A stretch of DNA of 64,000 nt from Salvator merianae (Eukaryota > Chordata > Lepidosauria > Squamata > Teiidae), in assembly GCA_003586115.2 (NCBI GenBank), contig QVOM02000042.1, positions 76,675,636 through 76,739,635 on the forward strand, written 5' to 3'. Below are positions 29,573 through 42,460 of the stretch, in pieces. Below the pieces are notes generated by a model, which saw only the letters and a list, made by a program, of their open reading frames with translations, did not search any database and was not told the DNA's origin. The translations under genes were made by a program, and so were the position numbers. Every line of letters begins with the position of its first letter. Within the stretch, counting starts at the first letter, position 1.

Positions 29573-29785
29573 CTAACTTAAAGTTATTAAGCTAAGCACG
29601 TGTTCACTTCGGTTTCTTCGGTTATTTTGACTCATCAAAAATGCCCTTCTCTGAGAGTGCTTCAGCAGATGAAAAGTCCATTGTGGATTTTCTTCATCCA
29701 TTCTGTCATGTATTCTCCTGAGGGGAAGGGTGTATCCTCTTTTAACATGCAAGGCACATGACATGTTCAAACTTTCCAGCATTAT
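29573..29785 (-). CDS. TEX15: Candidate TEX15 terminal coding exon
   Basis: A minus-strand frame of 70 codons plus TAG opens exactly at an acceptor-like CTTTAG (29786-29791); the TAG of the acceptor is an in-frame stop. It starts in phase 0, which matches the phase-0 donor at the end of the giant TEX15 exon. The product contains RRIHDRMDEENPQWTFHL and LLKHSQRRAFLMSQ and looks like ordinary basic coding sequence rather than a repeat. A poly(A) signal follows 125 nt later. I do not recall the TEX15 C-terminus well enough to confirm it by family, so this rests on phase, splice site and position. Confidence 0.5.
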   Translation of the reverse strand: MMLESLNMSCALHVKRGYTLPLRRIHDRMDEENPQWTFHLLKHSQRRAFLMSQNNRRNRSEHVLSLITLS

Positions 29786-30190
29786 CTAAAGAACTGCTCT
29801 AGCCTCCTTCATACCTCATCACAGAAGCCCCAGCTAAAACAGAAGTCAGGCAACATGGAAGAATCACATGACTGTAGGTGTAAATTCTACTAAGTGTGCA
29901 GTCTGTACAAACACTGTGTAAACTGATACATGTGCATACAGCTTGGAATTCATTTAAATTTACACAAGCTTTGGTAAAACAGACTCACTGACAGCTTCAT
30001 ATACATAAACATATGCACCAACAAAACATACAGAAAAATAAGGAAGTGAAACGGGGATGTTTGGCAGCAACTTGCACCCAATGGTCTGGTTACAATTCTA
30101 TGCTCTCTCTCAGATGTAAATCCAGATAAAGAAAAAAATGCAATGGGTAAATAGAAGAGATATTCTAGGATTAGTTGTAAAGGTTTGTAC

Positions 30191-30328
30191 CACATTTCGC
30201 CATGCACACCTTTCTGCAATCAGAATGGCAGCCCAAAGAACTTTTGAATCTATGCTTGCTCCCGCATAGCAGCTACTGTCAGTAATGTTATTCTGCAGCT
30301 TCATGTTATGCAGCAGCTGTGCCCTTTC
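30191..30328 (-). CDS. TEX15: Candidate TEX15 penultimate coding exon
   Basis: On the minus strand a good pyrimidine tract and TTTTGTAG lead into an open frame starting at 30328 in phase 0. The frame reads ERAQLLHNMKLQNN then SSCYAGASIDSKVLWAA. An in-frame stop lies exactly at the acceptor, so the frame opens at the splice site. The 3' end is uncertain. A donor at 30189-30190 gives 46 codons and phase 0, compatible with the candidate terminal exon. A donor at 30208-30209 (exon end 30210) ends in phase 2 and would create a stop at once in the next exon. Both donors are weak. The peptide looks coding, but I could not assign it from memory. Confidence 0.4.
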
Positions 30329-30699
30329 CTACAAAAGGGTGATTAGACCACTGTCATATATGTGTTGGTCACATTCAGGCTAGATTATAGTAAAACAGAA
30401 CTGGAGTTATCTCTCAAATTAACTGAAAACCTGATGCCTTCAACAAGAACCCACATCTACTGGCTTCTGATCCTATAGGGAGCCAGAAAATCAAGAAGTT
30501 TGCTGTCTCATCTCTGAATTCATTTGCACACTGCAATCCTCTGTCAAAGGTTCCAGTTTACATACTGTCACGATCAGACACTTAGGTGGCAAGAAAGTAA
30601 TATATGTTCATTTGTACCATCCAGGCTGTAGAACTCCTTACCCAGATAGCATAACTGACACAATCATTATTGTTTAGATGTAATGTTAAATAAACAACC

Positions 30700-31449
30700 A
30701 TATTAGGGATATTCTGAAACTGGTTCTTAACAAACCAGGGAGGTACATGGGGTTCATTATTGGCCCAAACCCCACTTAAAGTTTGGGAGGGTTGTTTGAT
30801 AGTGAACCCAGCTAAAGGTGATTTGATGAATGACTCATATGGTTTGACCTCCCTCCCTCATCACATCCCTGGGCTCCTCACCTTCCTGCCAGCATGCACC
30901 AGGGTCCTGCCACTTATAATGCAGGTCTTGCCAAGACTGTTTGGCACACTTCCGGAGTGGTGGTCTACCAGTTGTCTCAGAAGGCAAAGGACATGGATGT
31001 ACATGCATCCACAGGCACTGAACGTGACCTATTGCATTTGAGACCTTCTGGGAAGCAAAGGTGTGTATGACCTGCTGGGAGGCCCCACAGTCCTCCACTA
31101 CAGGGGGCCTAGCAGGCCAAGAAAACACACCAACTGATATTTTAAAGAACTGTATGGCTGGTGGCAGTGGCTTGGATGGGACCAGCATTTATGTGAGGTG
31201 CAGATCCAAGGGGTTGACCATGTCACTGCCACTGATTATGCTGTTCTCTGAAATGCTGGTCACCATGTAGGGAAGTTGCATGCACAAGGGGACAAGAGGA
31301 GAAGCCGGAGATGCGGGGGGGGGGGTTTACAAAATAATTCACTGAACTGTTCGGTGGTTTTTATTTTGGAAGCGAGCTGTTCTCCTGTTCTCCTTGGGTT
31401 TGCTATGAACCGAACTGGTCAGTTTAGGTTTGTACTCAACTCTAACCCT
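30700..31449. mobile_element. GAACC-type DNA element, longer copy
   Basis: The left end TTAGGGATATTCTGAAACTG, then GGTTCTTAACAAACC, and the right end GAACCGAACTGGTCAGTTTA then GTTTGTACTCAACTC are roughly inverted. The inside contains unremarkable open frames and a G-rich run at 31313-31325. I infer a non-autonomous DNA element; target duplication was not found. Confidence 0.4.
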
Positions 31450-31924
31450 TGATTTCATTATTATTATCTAGGCATTCCTGTTGATTCACACCATTTATTT
31501 AATCGGCTTTTTGTTTGCATAATATTCTAGGTGCACTGTAGGGAGCCAAAATGTGGAACAGAAATAGCTAAATAAAGAAAAAAACTAGAAAAAAAAAGAG
31601 GGAAAGAAAATGGGCTTTTAGATTAGTTATATCGATTCAATGTATAGTGAATGCAGTTCACTATCAATCTTTTTTATAATGTATAACTTCAAATTGCTTC
31701 TGCCCAAGAATGCACCACTCTACTCCTCAAATGCAGATGCTGGGCACTGTAAGCATGGATGGGGCTACTGCACTGACATTCTATGTGTGGGTTTTCTATG
31801 GACATTTAGTGGATGACAGTGGGAATCAAGATAGCTGACAGTTAACTCCAGCAAACGCTTGTGATTTTCTTACTAAGCTTTTTTTATGGGAAGGCAAAGT
31901 AATATTTGTGGCATTACGGGAAAT

Positions 31925-32090
31925 GCATAGTAAAAGGTTCAAACAGTTTAGCAAACTGCAAGCAGAGCAAGCTATGTCTTGCTGATGGGCTCCTTGCGCG
32001 GCTAGTTGGCCACTGTGAGGACAGACTGCTAGACTAGGTGGGCTGTAGGTCCAATCCAGTGGGGCATTTTTATGTTTCTATGTTTATAAA
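31925..32090 (+). mobile_element. CR1-like LINE 3' fragment
   Basis: CTTGCTGATGGGCTCC, GTTGGCCACTGTGAGGACAG and ACTAGGTGGGCTGTAGGTCC lead to a TTTTTATGTTTCTATG end. This is the plus-strand version of the fragment at 2588-2710. Confidence 0.6.
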
Positions 32091-32989
32091 CAGGCACAGT
32101 GATTTTAATGGCAAATAATATGAATATACCATTAAATATTAGAAAATGTCTGACCTGCTTACACAATGATAAAATCATAGGTAAATAAAAAGCAAATTAA
32201 ATACACAACCACAGTAATAATTAGGCATTCATTAAATAAAAATCATAAAAGTTTAAGATGAGGTAGACAATGCTCTAACCCCTTTTTCTCTGTCTCAAAG
32301 CCTTGCAGGGACATACATGTAAAAATAATATATAGTAGGTGGTGCTTTTCAAGCCTTGATGAGACAGTTTTTCCCACAAGGGATAGAATACACTTCTACT
32401 TCTTAAGTACACCATAGGATATTCAAGTATTTTATTGATGATATTCTTGAAATCCATGGGCTATTCTACCATAAACTGAAGGCTAACATAGCAGCATGCA
32501 AGAATTCTAACTAGAGGCTGCTATATTTTGGCAAAAAAAAAGATTGACACTCAGGTAATAATTAGTTAACTATTAGCAGTTGGTTTGATAGTGTATCTAC
32601 TAAAAACTGGTAGACTCCTGTATTACTAGGATTTTTTTTTTCTTTGAATATTATCGGTAAATTTTCTTCTGTGTTAACGTAGTATATGTTTTTACAAGTA
32701 GCTTAGATATTTTGTTTTTTGAATCTACACTGTACTTATACTGCAGTGCAATCATGCAAGTTTTGGAATATTAAATCATCAATTACTGCAGTCTCACACA
32801 TACTAACAGAGAACTGTGCAAATGTTAATTATATCAAAAGCAACATGACTAACTCAATCTACCCTAGTGCAGATTTGTCAGATATGCTTTTCCTCTTGAA
32901 GATACTGAAGAACCTGAAAAACTTGCAACCAAATCAAAAGTATGACATTTTTCTACCAGTACTAAAAATTAACTCATAAGCAGGCTTAC

Positions 32990-35900
32990 CTTTTTCTTTT
33001 TTCCATATGAAGTATCATTCTTCTTCTTATATAAACTCACGTTATCTTCTAAAGTTACACTAGAAAATCTTTTCTGTGGAACCTGGAAACCTTGAGGGCC
33101 ACTGATGAATATACTGTGCTTGGTATCCAAATGTGTTTTCATTTCTTGTTTTTTCAACTGGCAAGATTTTCTCCAGTTTCTAAGCATTTGATAAATAACC
33201 AGAGGAAGCGGTGATTTTTTCTGTTCAGAACACACAAACTTCATATGTTCAATTGTCTTCATTATTTTCATGATGTGAGCCATTTTTCCTAAATCCTTTC
33301 TTTCAGCTAACATGAGCTTTTCAAGAAGTGAAGAGAACTGACTATAGTTGCATTCTAGCTCAGACACAGTACTTCCATAGTTTAAACATATATTATAAGG
33401 TACCAAGTCAACACACATAGAGATGGGGGATTTAGATGTTTGCAGCAATTTCCGTGTTTCTGTGAGTTCTGCAAGTTCTCTTGTCAGCAGATGAAGTGCA
33501 TATGAGCAATTTAAGTTTTCTGCATAGTCATAAATAGCATTCAGTTCATCTTGAAGTTCAGAAATAGAAGACTCTACAATTTCTGAAAGATTGTCCTTCC
33601 GGTAGGACAAGGAAAACATTTTTTCTTGATCCCGAAAAAGCTCAGGTAGAAGTGACAAATCAAACCACAATAAACTTCGAAATCTTGGCTTGTCTACTTT
33701 TTTAGCTATAGTATTTTTAAGGAAAGAAATTGTTTCGTATATCATTGCTATTTCAGTATAAACTTCAACAGCTTCTGGTTTCAAAAGGACAGAGTTTATA
33801 CCACCACTCTTCATAAATCCTAGCACATTGCTTTTTGTGATCAAAACACTGACATCTTCCTCTTGTAAAATCTGAAAATACTTCTTCAGCATTTCCAAGT
33901 GCTCTGTACAGTCACACACAAGTTGTTCTATCCGCTCAATATTTGAAGATTGTGCTTCAACCAATATTTCACCAATATAACAAATATTCTGAAGTATGAA
34001 GAGAGACTTGGTGATATTAAATTTTTCCTCAGGCCCATCTGCTTTTTCACAATTACAACAGTCTCCTGCCAATTTTGGTGCATGAGCTTCTGTTACATTT
34101 TTCATGTTTTCACTTCCAAACTGCTTTACCACATGCTGATAAATCTCACACAGCTTAGATAAGGCAGTTTGTATTTGTCTTTTCTCATCTTTTAAACCTT
34201 CATTCATTTTTTTTTCTTTCTCCTTCCAAGCAAGACTTTTAGCAACATCAAAAAATATATGCTCAAGGCCAAAGAGTGATGTTTTTATATCCACCTCTTC
34301 ACAGGTTTTTATGAATTCTATTTTTGTGCCAATAATTTCCAGTATTACCCAGAAATGGTCTTCTTTCTCAGAACTTAGATGAATGTTTGGAATACTTTTA
34401 GCTAGGTTTATTAACTCTACTGTATGCTTTCTTGCATATTCTAAGTCTTCTAGGGTATCTCCATAATTAGTTCCACAAACATATGGTACAGAAAGAAAAA
34501 AATCAGATAAATTGAAGTTACTTTTCATTGCAGCTTCACATTCTTGTAGTTCTCGCCTCAGTTTCAACAGAGAATAGTAAGAATTATTTTCCCATCTTGT
34601 GTTTTCAAGTGTGTCCATTAACTGTTTGTGATAACTTTTTAACTCATTTAGAGTACTGTATTTTAACCTCCTCTGAAATGCAGGATAGAAATGTGACTGT
34701 TGTTGACAACCTGTCTGCCCACCAAACAACTCGTATAACAGTGTATCATCATACCACAACAGGCTTCGGAAAGTTGGTTCACCTTCTATAAATTTCTTCT
34801 TATTTTCAATGAACTCAATTGTTTCCATTATGATTTGTAATTCTACAAGTGACTCTATAGCACATGGTTTTAATTTATGAATTTCCCTCATGTTTTGTTC
34901 TGTACTTCCAAGTATGTCCCTTGAAATTAAAACATGTTTAAAAGAACATTTCTGCTTTTCTTCAAAAGCTCTAACAAAGAAAGGAAGAACACTTTTGCAA
35001 AATACAAGAAGTTCATGTAATAAATTCAGAGATGATACTTCATCTGCTTTTTGCAAGATTTCTGAAATTTTATTTATAAAATCAAGAGGCTGCAATTCCA
35101 TTCCTTCTTTCGTACTCTCAGTTTCACTGCTAACACCTTCAGAATTGGAAGGTTCACTTGAAAAACATTTACCAACCAGCCTCGTTTCAGTGGTTGTAAA
35201 ATCCTGATTTATATTATTTGGCATGACATCATAAGGGATAGAAGTTAAAGCAGCAGCTGCAGTAATAGCTTCCATGCTGTGTTTTAAATCAGTTTTTATC
35301 AGTGAGTTAGAACAAAGTCTAGTAACTTTATTAGAACTCTTTAAGAAATTATCTTGACAAGCAGATTCCTTTGTAGAAGCAATATAATTTCCTTGTGTAG
35401 TATCATTCTGTTCTTTACTTATTTTAACTGATGGATTCATTGGAATGCCTTCTGTGATATTTGGATTGGCAGCTGAAGAATCTTTTTTTATTTCTGAGAT
35501 CTGCATCTTGTTTATTTTTCTACCTTCAGCTTCCTGTAATGTAGAATTATGAGATGACTGAAACAAATCATTATTTGCCAAGGATATAGGAGAGTACACA
35601 TTATTTTTGGATGAAATACCCTCAGTATTTTCTGACTGTTCCAGAGATGTAATCAGGGAATTGTATTTCTTATTATCACTAGATGGCAATTTGAGTTCAG
35701 ATATTTGTTTTTTGGGATTATACCAATTTGATTCTTTATCCCCCAACTGCACTACAGATTTTCTAGACCAGTTTCTCTCTAAATTTGTATTTGATGTATT
35801 ATTTGATCTTTTTTCCAAAGACAATGATCCAGCACCATTCATTTGGGAAGTTAAATTAACCTGATACACTCTGGCATGAGGTTTATCTTCTGTAGCAGGC

Positions 35901-38900
35901 AAACATTCTGATGGAGCATAGCAGCTTTCAGTTCTTGTCCTTAAGCTCTCCTGCTGTGTAGCTGACATTTCCAGGGTTTCCTTTTCATTAGGTAAAATCT
36001 CTTCCAACCTTGTGCAGAAAGTTAATTGCCCTATAGAATTGACTTCTACAGAAGATTCTGAAGCCATTTGAACTGGTGTGATACTTTTAACTGCATTCAA
36101 CATTATGTTAGAAGCATGTGTTTGATGGACAGGCAATTCCCTTCTCTCAACATCTGAATTCAAGTGTTTTAACCTTTTCTTGGCATTAGCATCTTGCTGT
36201 GTTTTTCCTGCAACTGCAGTTATTTCTCCTTGTATATTATTTACAGAAGTGACATTTATGCAAGTCTCCTGCTCACTACTTATAATGTACTTATCACTGC
36301 TTGACTTCATATTTTTCTGTTCCACAGTATTTAAAATGGTGGATTTCTCCATGACTGTTTCGAGTTGTGCTGTTTCTGTATTTTTCACATTGTCACTGCT
36401 GAAAGGCATGTCTAAATTATGATTAGATGTTACAAAAGGATCCAATTTTGATGCCAGGTTACTTGATCTTTTTCTTTTTGCCACTATTTTTAAAGATTTC
36501 TGAATACACTTCTGTGCATGTAATAAATGGAGCACTGTTTCACCTATTTTTTGAGAAAGATGTTTATTTTTACAAAACAATGCCTCTGTGTTAAGACTGT
36601 TTAAAATATTCTTAACATCTTTTTCAGACTGCACAAATGTTTTAGTTTGTCCTTCAGGTAATCTGGAATACTGTTTGTTTGGAATGGGTTTTTTCTTTCT
36701 GCAAAAATGTTTGGCTTTTTTCCAACTGTATTTTTTCATTGTTTTCTTCTGTAACCATGTAACACTCTTTTTTAGACTTGAATATTTAGTTGCACATTTT
36801 CCCATTTTTGGCTTCATTTCAAAAGAGCTACTAAGGGAATTCAATTTCAGTTGAAATACATTTGTTAGTCTTATTTCTAAGTCAGGGTACAAAGATGCAC
36901 TGAATAATTCATTTTTTTCTTTCACATTGTTTTCATTCTTTTTCCTCCATAGATTTCCCGACACATTTGTCTTCAGATTAGGTTTGCCAAACAGATTCTC
37001 CCAATCTATGCGCTCCTGTAAATAATTATACACATCCTCTTCAGTAGGCACATTTTTTTTATTACATGGCTCCTGTGGTACTGAAAGACATCTTTCATCT
37101 TCCAATACATTTTCAAATTCTACATTTTGGGTTTGAATATTTCCATATTTTATTTGTAAACTATGTTCAAACATTTCTGGAGTACTATCTCTGCAAGACA
37201 AGTTATTGTTCAAGACTTCAAAATTTGCATCTGAGACACATGCATTCTCAGACTGATGTTTAATCTGTTTATACGCTTTACTCTCCAAAGGTATAGAAAC
37301 GGAAGAGAATAACACAGAGGCAGTGTGATTTTCCTTCTGATCAGTTGTCAGTCCTGAATATTTAGTAAGCAATACCGGACTGTACAAATCTTCACATTTT
37401 CCTTTCCCACTTTCCATTTTCATCAACTGTGGTTCTGTTAAGAAACATCTTCCCTGGAAATTAAAGGCAATGTCAGAAGCAGAACTTTCTGAAACAAAAA
37501 CATCAGAAATCTCTGAAGCTTCCATGTAGTTGTTTATATCAGCAGTGCTTTCTTTCAGTGTTTTGATAACACACTTTTCTTTTTCATTTCCAGATGATTT
37601 CTCTGCTTCATTTACGTTTGCAGGTGGCAGTATCTGCATTTTAAGAGATGAAGTCTTTTCTTCTAGCTGACATTTTTGTGTTTGAAGAACATCAGAAACC
37701 TCTACTAGATAGTTTAATTCCAGTTTCTTTTGTCTTTCAACATATACTCCTGAGGAAAGAAAATTTTCTTTGCTATCCATATCCAATGATTCTGAATCAA
37801 GAATTTTAACATTGTTTTCACCAGAGTCTCCCATTAGTATGTCAGCTGCAGAGGTATTATGGGACTCACTTTGGATACTACTATTAGATTCTTCTTCTGA
37901 TGCAGTGCAATCACGTTTAGTACATTTTGGATCAACTATGAATGAGCACTCTGTTTCTGTACAGCAGTCATCATTCTCATGTAAAGGAGCACCAACTTCT
38001 CTAACTTCCATCTTATCTTTCCCATTATGGTTAAGATGTTGGTTATCCAACCTGCAACCATTATGCAGCATTTGAGAAAGATATTGTGCTAGTGGTAGTT
38101 TTGAATGCTTAATTTCTTTTTCTCCTCTGAAGTTTTTCATGCAGGCTTTGTATTTGTACTCCTCAGATTTCAGAGAACTGTGACTTAAATTGGTTTTTAA
38201 CAAATTACCTGTATCAGTGCTTTCAGATCCCTGAACAGCTTTGCTTACATAAGCTGGTACCTGCTCATCATTTAGTGAGTATCTGCTTTCTAACAGAGAT
38301 GGTGATAAAAATTCTTCTGAAGCACTTCTTTTCCATGATGTCTTCTCCACATACTCCCTTTGACTAAAAGCATCCTTGGAACTGTAGATTAAAAAATCCT
38401 CAAATATAGGATATGGAATGCCTAGAGTGGCATATTCCACTGCATTCTCACATTGCGAATTCAAAACTGCCTTGCCATTTTGTGTATCTGAGTTTTGTTC
38501 TCTTTTAGATAATCTTGGATCCTTTATCATTCTTGAAGTAATTATATTACTTGAGTCAGTATTACAGACTGGAGAAACTCCAAGATGCATATTCAAAGGA
38601 TTTGTAACATCTCTGTGGACATCCGCTTCATGTGTACACTGAAGAGACATTTCATTTACTTCTATCTGCACTGAATCCCATCTAGTTGATTTGTGTTTAA
38701 TTTTTCTACGTTGGATTTCTGATATAGAACTATTCCAGTTTTGTATATTTCCCAAAAAGGAAGAAACTTCTGTAGAATCATTATTCTCTAAATTTACCAC
38801 ACAACCTTCTATTGGCTTTCTGAAATGCTCATATATAAGCTTGCTTTTACCTATCCTTGTTACTCGTGTACAGTTCTCAAGTGGGTTAAGAGTTCTTCCT

Positions 38901-38904
38901 CTTC
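32990..38904 (-). CDS. TEX15: TEX15 giant coding exon
   Basis: TEX15 is a nuclear germ-cell protein. In mouse it is needed for meiotic recombination and for piRNA-guided silencing of transposons with MILI/PIWIL proteins (established knowledge). This single 5,915-nt exon has no stop and encodes residues 274-2245. The acceptor TTCATAG lies just right of 38904 and the donor GTAAGC just left of 32990; the open frame runs past both, so the apparent Met at 38929 is not the start. The N-terminal two thirds is low in predicted globular structure, Ser/Asn/Glu-rich, with a Lys-rich patch near residue 1000. The last third holds two related domains beginning FRSLLWYDDTLL (about 1653) and FRSLLWFDLSLL (about 2015), each followed by a VPY...NYG motif. 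This matches the paired TEX15 domains of the family. A giant central exon is also the mammalian layout. Confidence 0.93.
33310..34770 (-). repeat. TEX15: Two tandem TEX15 domains inside the giant exon
   Basis: The translated copies share FRSLLW(Y/F)D followed by LL-ELF, a middle Ser/Asn-Glu-Leu helix region, then VPY plus NYG-T--ELE. The first copy covers roughly residues 1653-1775 and the second 2015-2139. They are diverged but clearly paired. This marks an ancient intragenic duplication that the family shares. Confidence 0.8.
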
Positions 38905-39669
38905 CTATGAATACAAAGAAGGAGGCCAAATTGTATTCTCATGAAGGTAAAAACATTTTATCCATCAAAAATAATAATCATATTTTGACCAATTGTATTG
39001 CAATACTTGCAGCCAATATATGGCAGATGTGGAAATGATGTCTCCTTGACAATTGCTTTCATATCAAAGTACATTCACAATTATTCTAGCTGGTAAACAA
39101 GCAAAATCTAAGGAAACAAGTTATATTAATACTGCTGTTTCTTTCAGAAAAAATCCTCAATGGAATTTCCACTGTATTTTGTAGGATAAGAGTAATCATC
39201 AGGAAAATAATCTTAAATCTCTAGGGCAGAAAGTGCTGGTTAGATAAGAGAAAATTTCCCCTGTTATTCTGGATGTGAAATGGAAGACCGCACGCAGTAA
39301 TCACACCACAGTGCACACTGTCTCTATGCTGTTTATGCAAAGACTGTAGACTGATCAAACCCTGCACTATCTGCACAATAATTTATATTGCTTGTGGACA
39401 AGGCCCCAGCTCATTTCCAAGTCAGAGCTATCTCATGCAAACTCCAGCCACATGGGAGGAGCTGTGTTACAAAGTAGGGCAATATATGCTTATATTAATG
39501 AAGAGAAAACAGGAGTTTGCTAAAAAGAGAGCAATTCAATTGGGAGGAAATAGTTAAAAGAAAACTGGCAGCTGAAAAGGCATAGTGGGAAAAATTTATA
39601 AACTGCTACTTAGAGTGCAGACTACAATAGAGAACACATGGGAAGGTGATTTGCAGGTAAACAGGAATC

Positions 39670-40280
39670 ATATTAAAATATATTTAAAAGAAATATGTGA
39701 CTGTAAATATATATGGATAAATAAATTAAAGATGATGTTTATTTAGAAGTGGTATAGGACACCATGTCAGTTGACCTACAGAAATAAAGAAATAAGCCCA
39801 ATGTGTTGGAACTGTGTTCAAGAGAAAGGTACGTATATTCATCTCTGGGAGGTTTATGATAAAATATGACAAGTTTGGAAAGAAACAGGTATAGTAATAA
39901 ATGGTATAATTAAGAGGAATATGAAATGGACAAAAGAAAGATGGTTGCTGTTGGTATTTGATGGTTTAAATCTAGATTTACAAAAAAAAATATGATTGGA
40001 ACAATTAATCTTAGATGCCCATTCAGTGGTAACATTGGATTGGAAGAATAGTGGGAAATGGGCAATACAGAATTGGAATTAATATATGATAGGTTCAATA
40101 AAGTTTGATTTATTGTATGAAAAACGTCAAATACACATGGATCAAAAGCTATCCTATGTAGCAAACAGGAAATGAATGAAGGTGTCAGAATGTATGATAC
40201 AATTAAGAGGGGAAGAAAGCTGGAAAATCGATAAAGAAGATAATTTCCTGTTATATGATCAATGGTTTTGATTTTGATGG
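39670..40280 (+). mobile_element. L1-type LINE, ORF2 C-terminal relic
   Basis: Plus-strand frames contain a CWNCVQEKGTYIHLWEVYDK-like stretch near 39810-39860 (the C-W-C---GT--H-W motif of L1 ORF2 tails), then KRNMKWTKERWLLL and WKNSGKWAIQNWN. Stops interrupt it. It lies in the TEX15 intron upstream of the giant exon, antisense to the gene. Confidence 0.65.
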
Positions 40281-41186
40281 ACATGACAAAGTCAGGTGAG
40301 GGAGTAGAATTATTATGAGTGAAATATGTTGCATTTTATTAAGACGGATTTCTCTGAAATTTGGAGAAAACTAATAATAGTAATTGTTTAAAAAAAAATT
40401 CAAGCCACATGACATTATATAACAAAAGCTGCAATATGAAGACTGTCACCTGTTTTGAGTGTTGCAATGGTGCAACAACAGGAGTGAGTCAGTGGGGCAG
40501 AATGAAATAGAAATGGAGGGGCAAAAAAATCAAAACCAGAGAGGATTAATGATGAGGAAAGAATATTCCAAAATGTAGAGAAAGAACAGAAAAAGTAGCT
40601 GAAAACAAACTTTTCCAACTTCCTCCCACAAAAGGGTAAGCAAAGTGAAAGGACAATTATTCAAAAAGATCACCCAAACTTATAGGGAGATAGGAGGATG
40701 AAAAAACAGAGGATCTGAAAGAAGCAGAGAAAGGTAGTCAAACAGGGCCCAAATAATGGAGGACAGAAGTCAGAAACAAAGAGAAAGAGTATCCAGGAAG
40801 ATACATAAAAATAGCAGCCATGTACAAACCTGTTGTATTTCATTTCTTGCAAGTTTATATTTCCAATTTAAAGTTTATCTTTTCTATCTCTAGACTGATT
40901 TAGAAATTCACCTTATTTTAAGTTCTTCATATCTGCATTTTTGTATCCAATTTATCTTCTGCGTCTTTTTGAATATATTTTCATAAAATATATCTTTTTA
41001 TAAACTTTTTTTTAAAAAAAACTACATTGCAGAATTTAGGACAAGAGGCAATTTCTATTGACACTTGCATTTTGATTCATGTATTGCCTTATGAAGTACA
41101 AAATTTCCATTTTTAGCAAATTAAACACATTTCCCCCTCCTAACTAACGTAAGGGTATATAATATCCTTTTATAAAAACAGCTTAC

Positions 41187-41346
41187 CTGCATGTGAAAGC
41201 AACTTTTTAGGTCCATACTTTAAAGATATTGCTGGGAAATTAGATATCTTTTGAATAACACGCTTTATTTTGATTACTGCGTAAGGAAGACACTGCCGAG
41301 GCTTGTCCACAGGTTTTGAAAACTCACTGTACTCATAAAAATATAT
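41187..41346 (-). CDS. TEX15: TEX15 exon, TASOR-like module (residues 221-273)
   Basis: The exon is 160 nt with donor GTAAGC and acceptor TTGCAG on the minus strand. It encodes IYFYEYSEFSKPVDKPRQCL then PYAVIKIKRV. The (Y/F)-YEY...RPRQ-(C)PYAV pattern is the signature of the TASOR / TEX15 / FAM208 N-terminal domain, a PARP-related fold without known catalytic activity (established knowledge of the family). It starts in phase 0 and ends with one base of a Gly codon that the giant exon completes. Confidence 0.9.
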
Positions 41347-41579
41347 CTGCAATTAAACACGCAAAATTAAATTTGCTAGCTTTATTAAGGCCGCTACTTG
41401 CATGAAGACTGTTCAAATAATCAACAAAATATTTTTTGTAAAACAGTTTTGTAAAACAGTTCCTTTTTTTAAACCTCTATTTTCATTGCTATCCAATCCC
41501 ATACTCTAAGCTCTCAGGGCAGGTTACAATATATTGTAACAATAATACACTAATAAAATTTGATTAATTAAACAACTAA

Positions 41580-42460
41580 TAGTGCCTGCAAAGGACTGTG
41601 CCCTTTTGGAGGGTCGCATTAGGTGCAGGTGCTGCATTACGTTGCCAGGAAGGAGAGCCCTAGGACCTGGGAGGGTCAAAGGGACTTCATCTGGGTTGGC
41701 CTCCATGCCCACATCCTTATTTCCCACCATCCAGTGCCCCAAGAGGGAGGAGGATTCACAAATATAGCATGGTGTTGTCACTAAAAGACTTCTTGCCTGT
41801 CATCAAAAATGTTTTGTCTGTGGATGGGCTGTGGAGGGCTTGCTTGCAATCAAAGTTGACAGCCATGCTTAAACCCAGCCAGGGGAGCTGATCGTGGGAC
41901 AAATGGAAAGAACCACTTATGTGTTTTTCCAAAGAGGAGGTTATGATGTCCAGCAGCAGCCCCTGAGCGTGGGCCTCCGGCATCTGAACATTTCATGGCA
42001 AGATGAAGTTGGCTGTGACTGAGGTAATGGCAGCAGCCACAGGACACAGGCAGATAATCCCTCATAGAGGAAAGGAAGGTGACAGAAAGCTGCAAAAGAT
42101 GGGCTGCAGACTGTTGAAACGCCCAGGGTCTCAAGAAAACCCAAATGGTCAGGAGAAGAAGCTGGTCTTTTAGGCAGGCGATATGGACCTTGGAAAGGAG
42201 GGCATTCTGACACTGCAGAGCCATGATGGGCTCAGCTTTCATGCTCTGCCAAGACTACTGCAGAAGAAAAGACGGCAAGAAAAAATCCTGCCTTCCAAAC
42301 TCGCAGCATGACAAACCTCAAAGTCTAGAGTGACCAAGCTATAACTGGGGCTGGGTTTGGTGCGCAAGGTTTTTATAGTGGCTAATACTATATAGCAGTC
42401 AGTGCAAGCAGGAGCAGCAGGGTTTAACCCTTTTTGTACCAATTTTTTTGAGGTCCTTTG
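41580..42460. other. Unidentified low-AT segment with open minus-strand frames
   Basis: GC content is higher than in the surrounding intron. Minus-strand open frames of 130 codons (41850-42242) and 90 codons (41941-42213) overlap. I do not recognise the products. It may be a decayed repeat or an unclassified insertion in the TEX15 intron. Confidence 0.35.

Noticed and set aside
32275..32457. 60-codon minus-strand frame considered as the TEX15 tail exon
   Set aside because: It follows an AG with no convincing pyrimidine tract and lacks a recognisable product. The frames at 30328 and 29785 have better sites.
34528..38642. Several plus-strand frames of 70-115 codons
   Set aside because: All are antisense to the TEX15 giant exon and show no family features.
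38905..38929. Met at 38929 as the TEX15 start codon
   Set aside because: The frame is open there, but TTCATAG at 38905-38911 is a good acceptor whose phase matches the exon at 41187, which carries TASOR-family sequence. The true ATG is at 62983.
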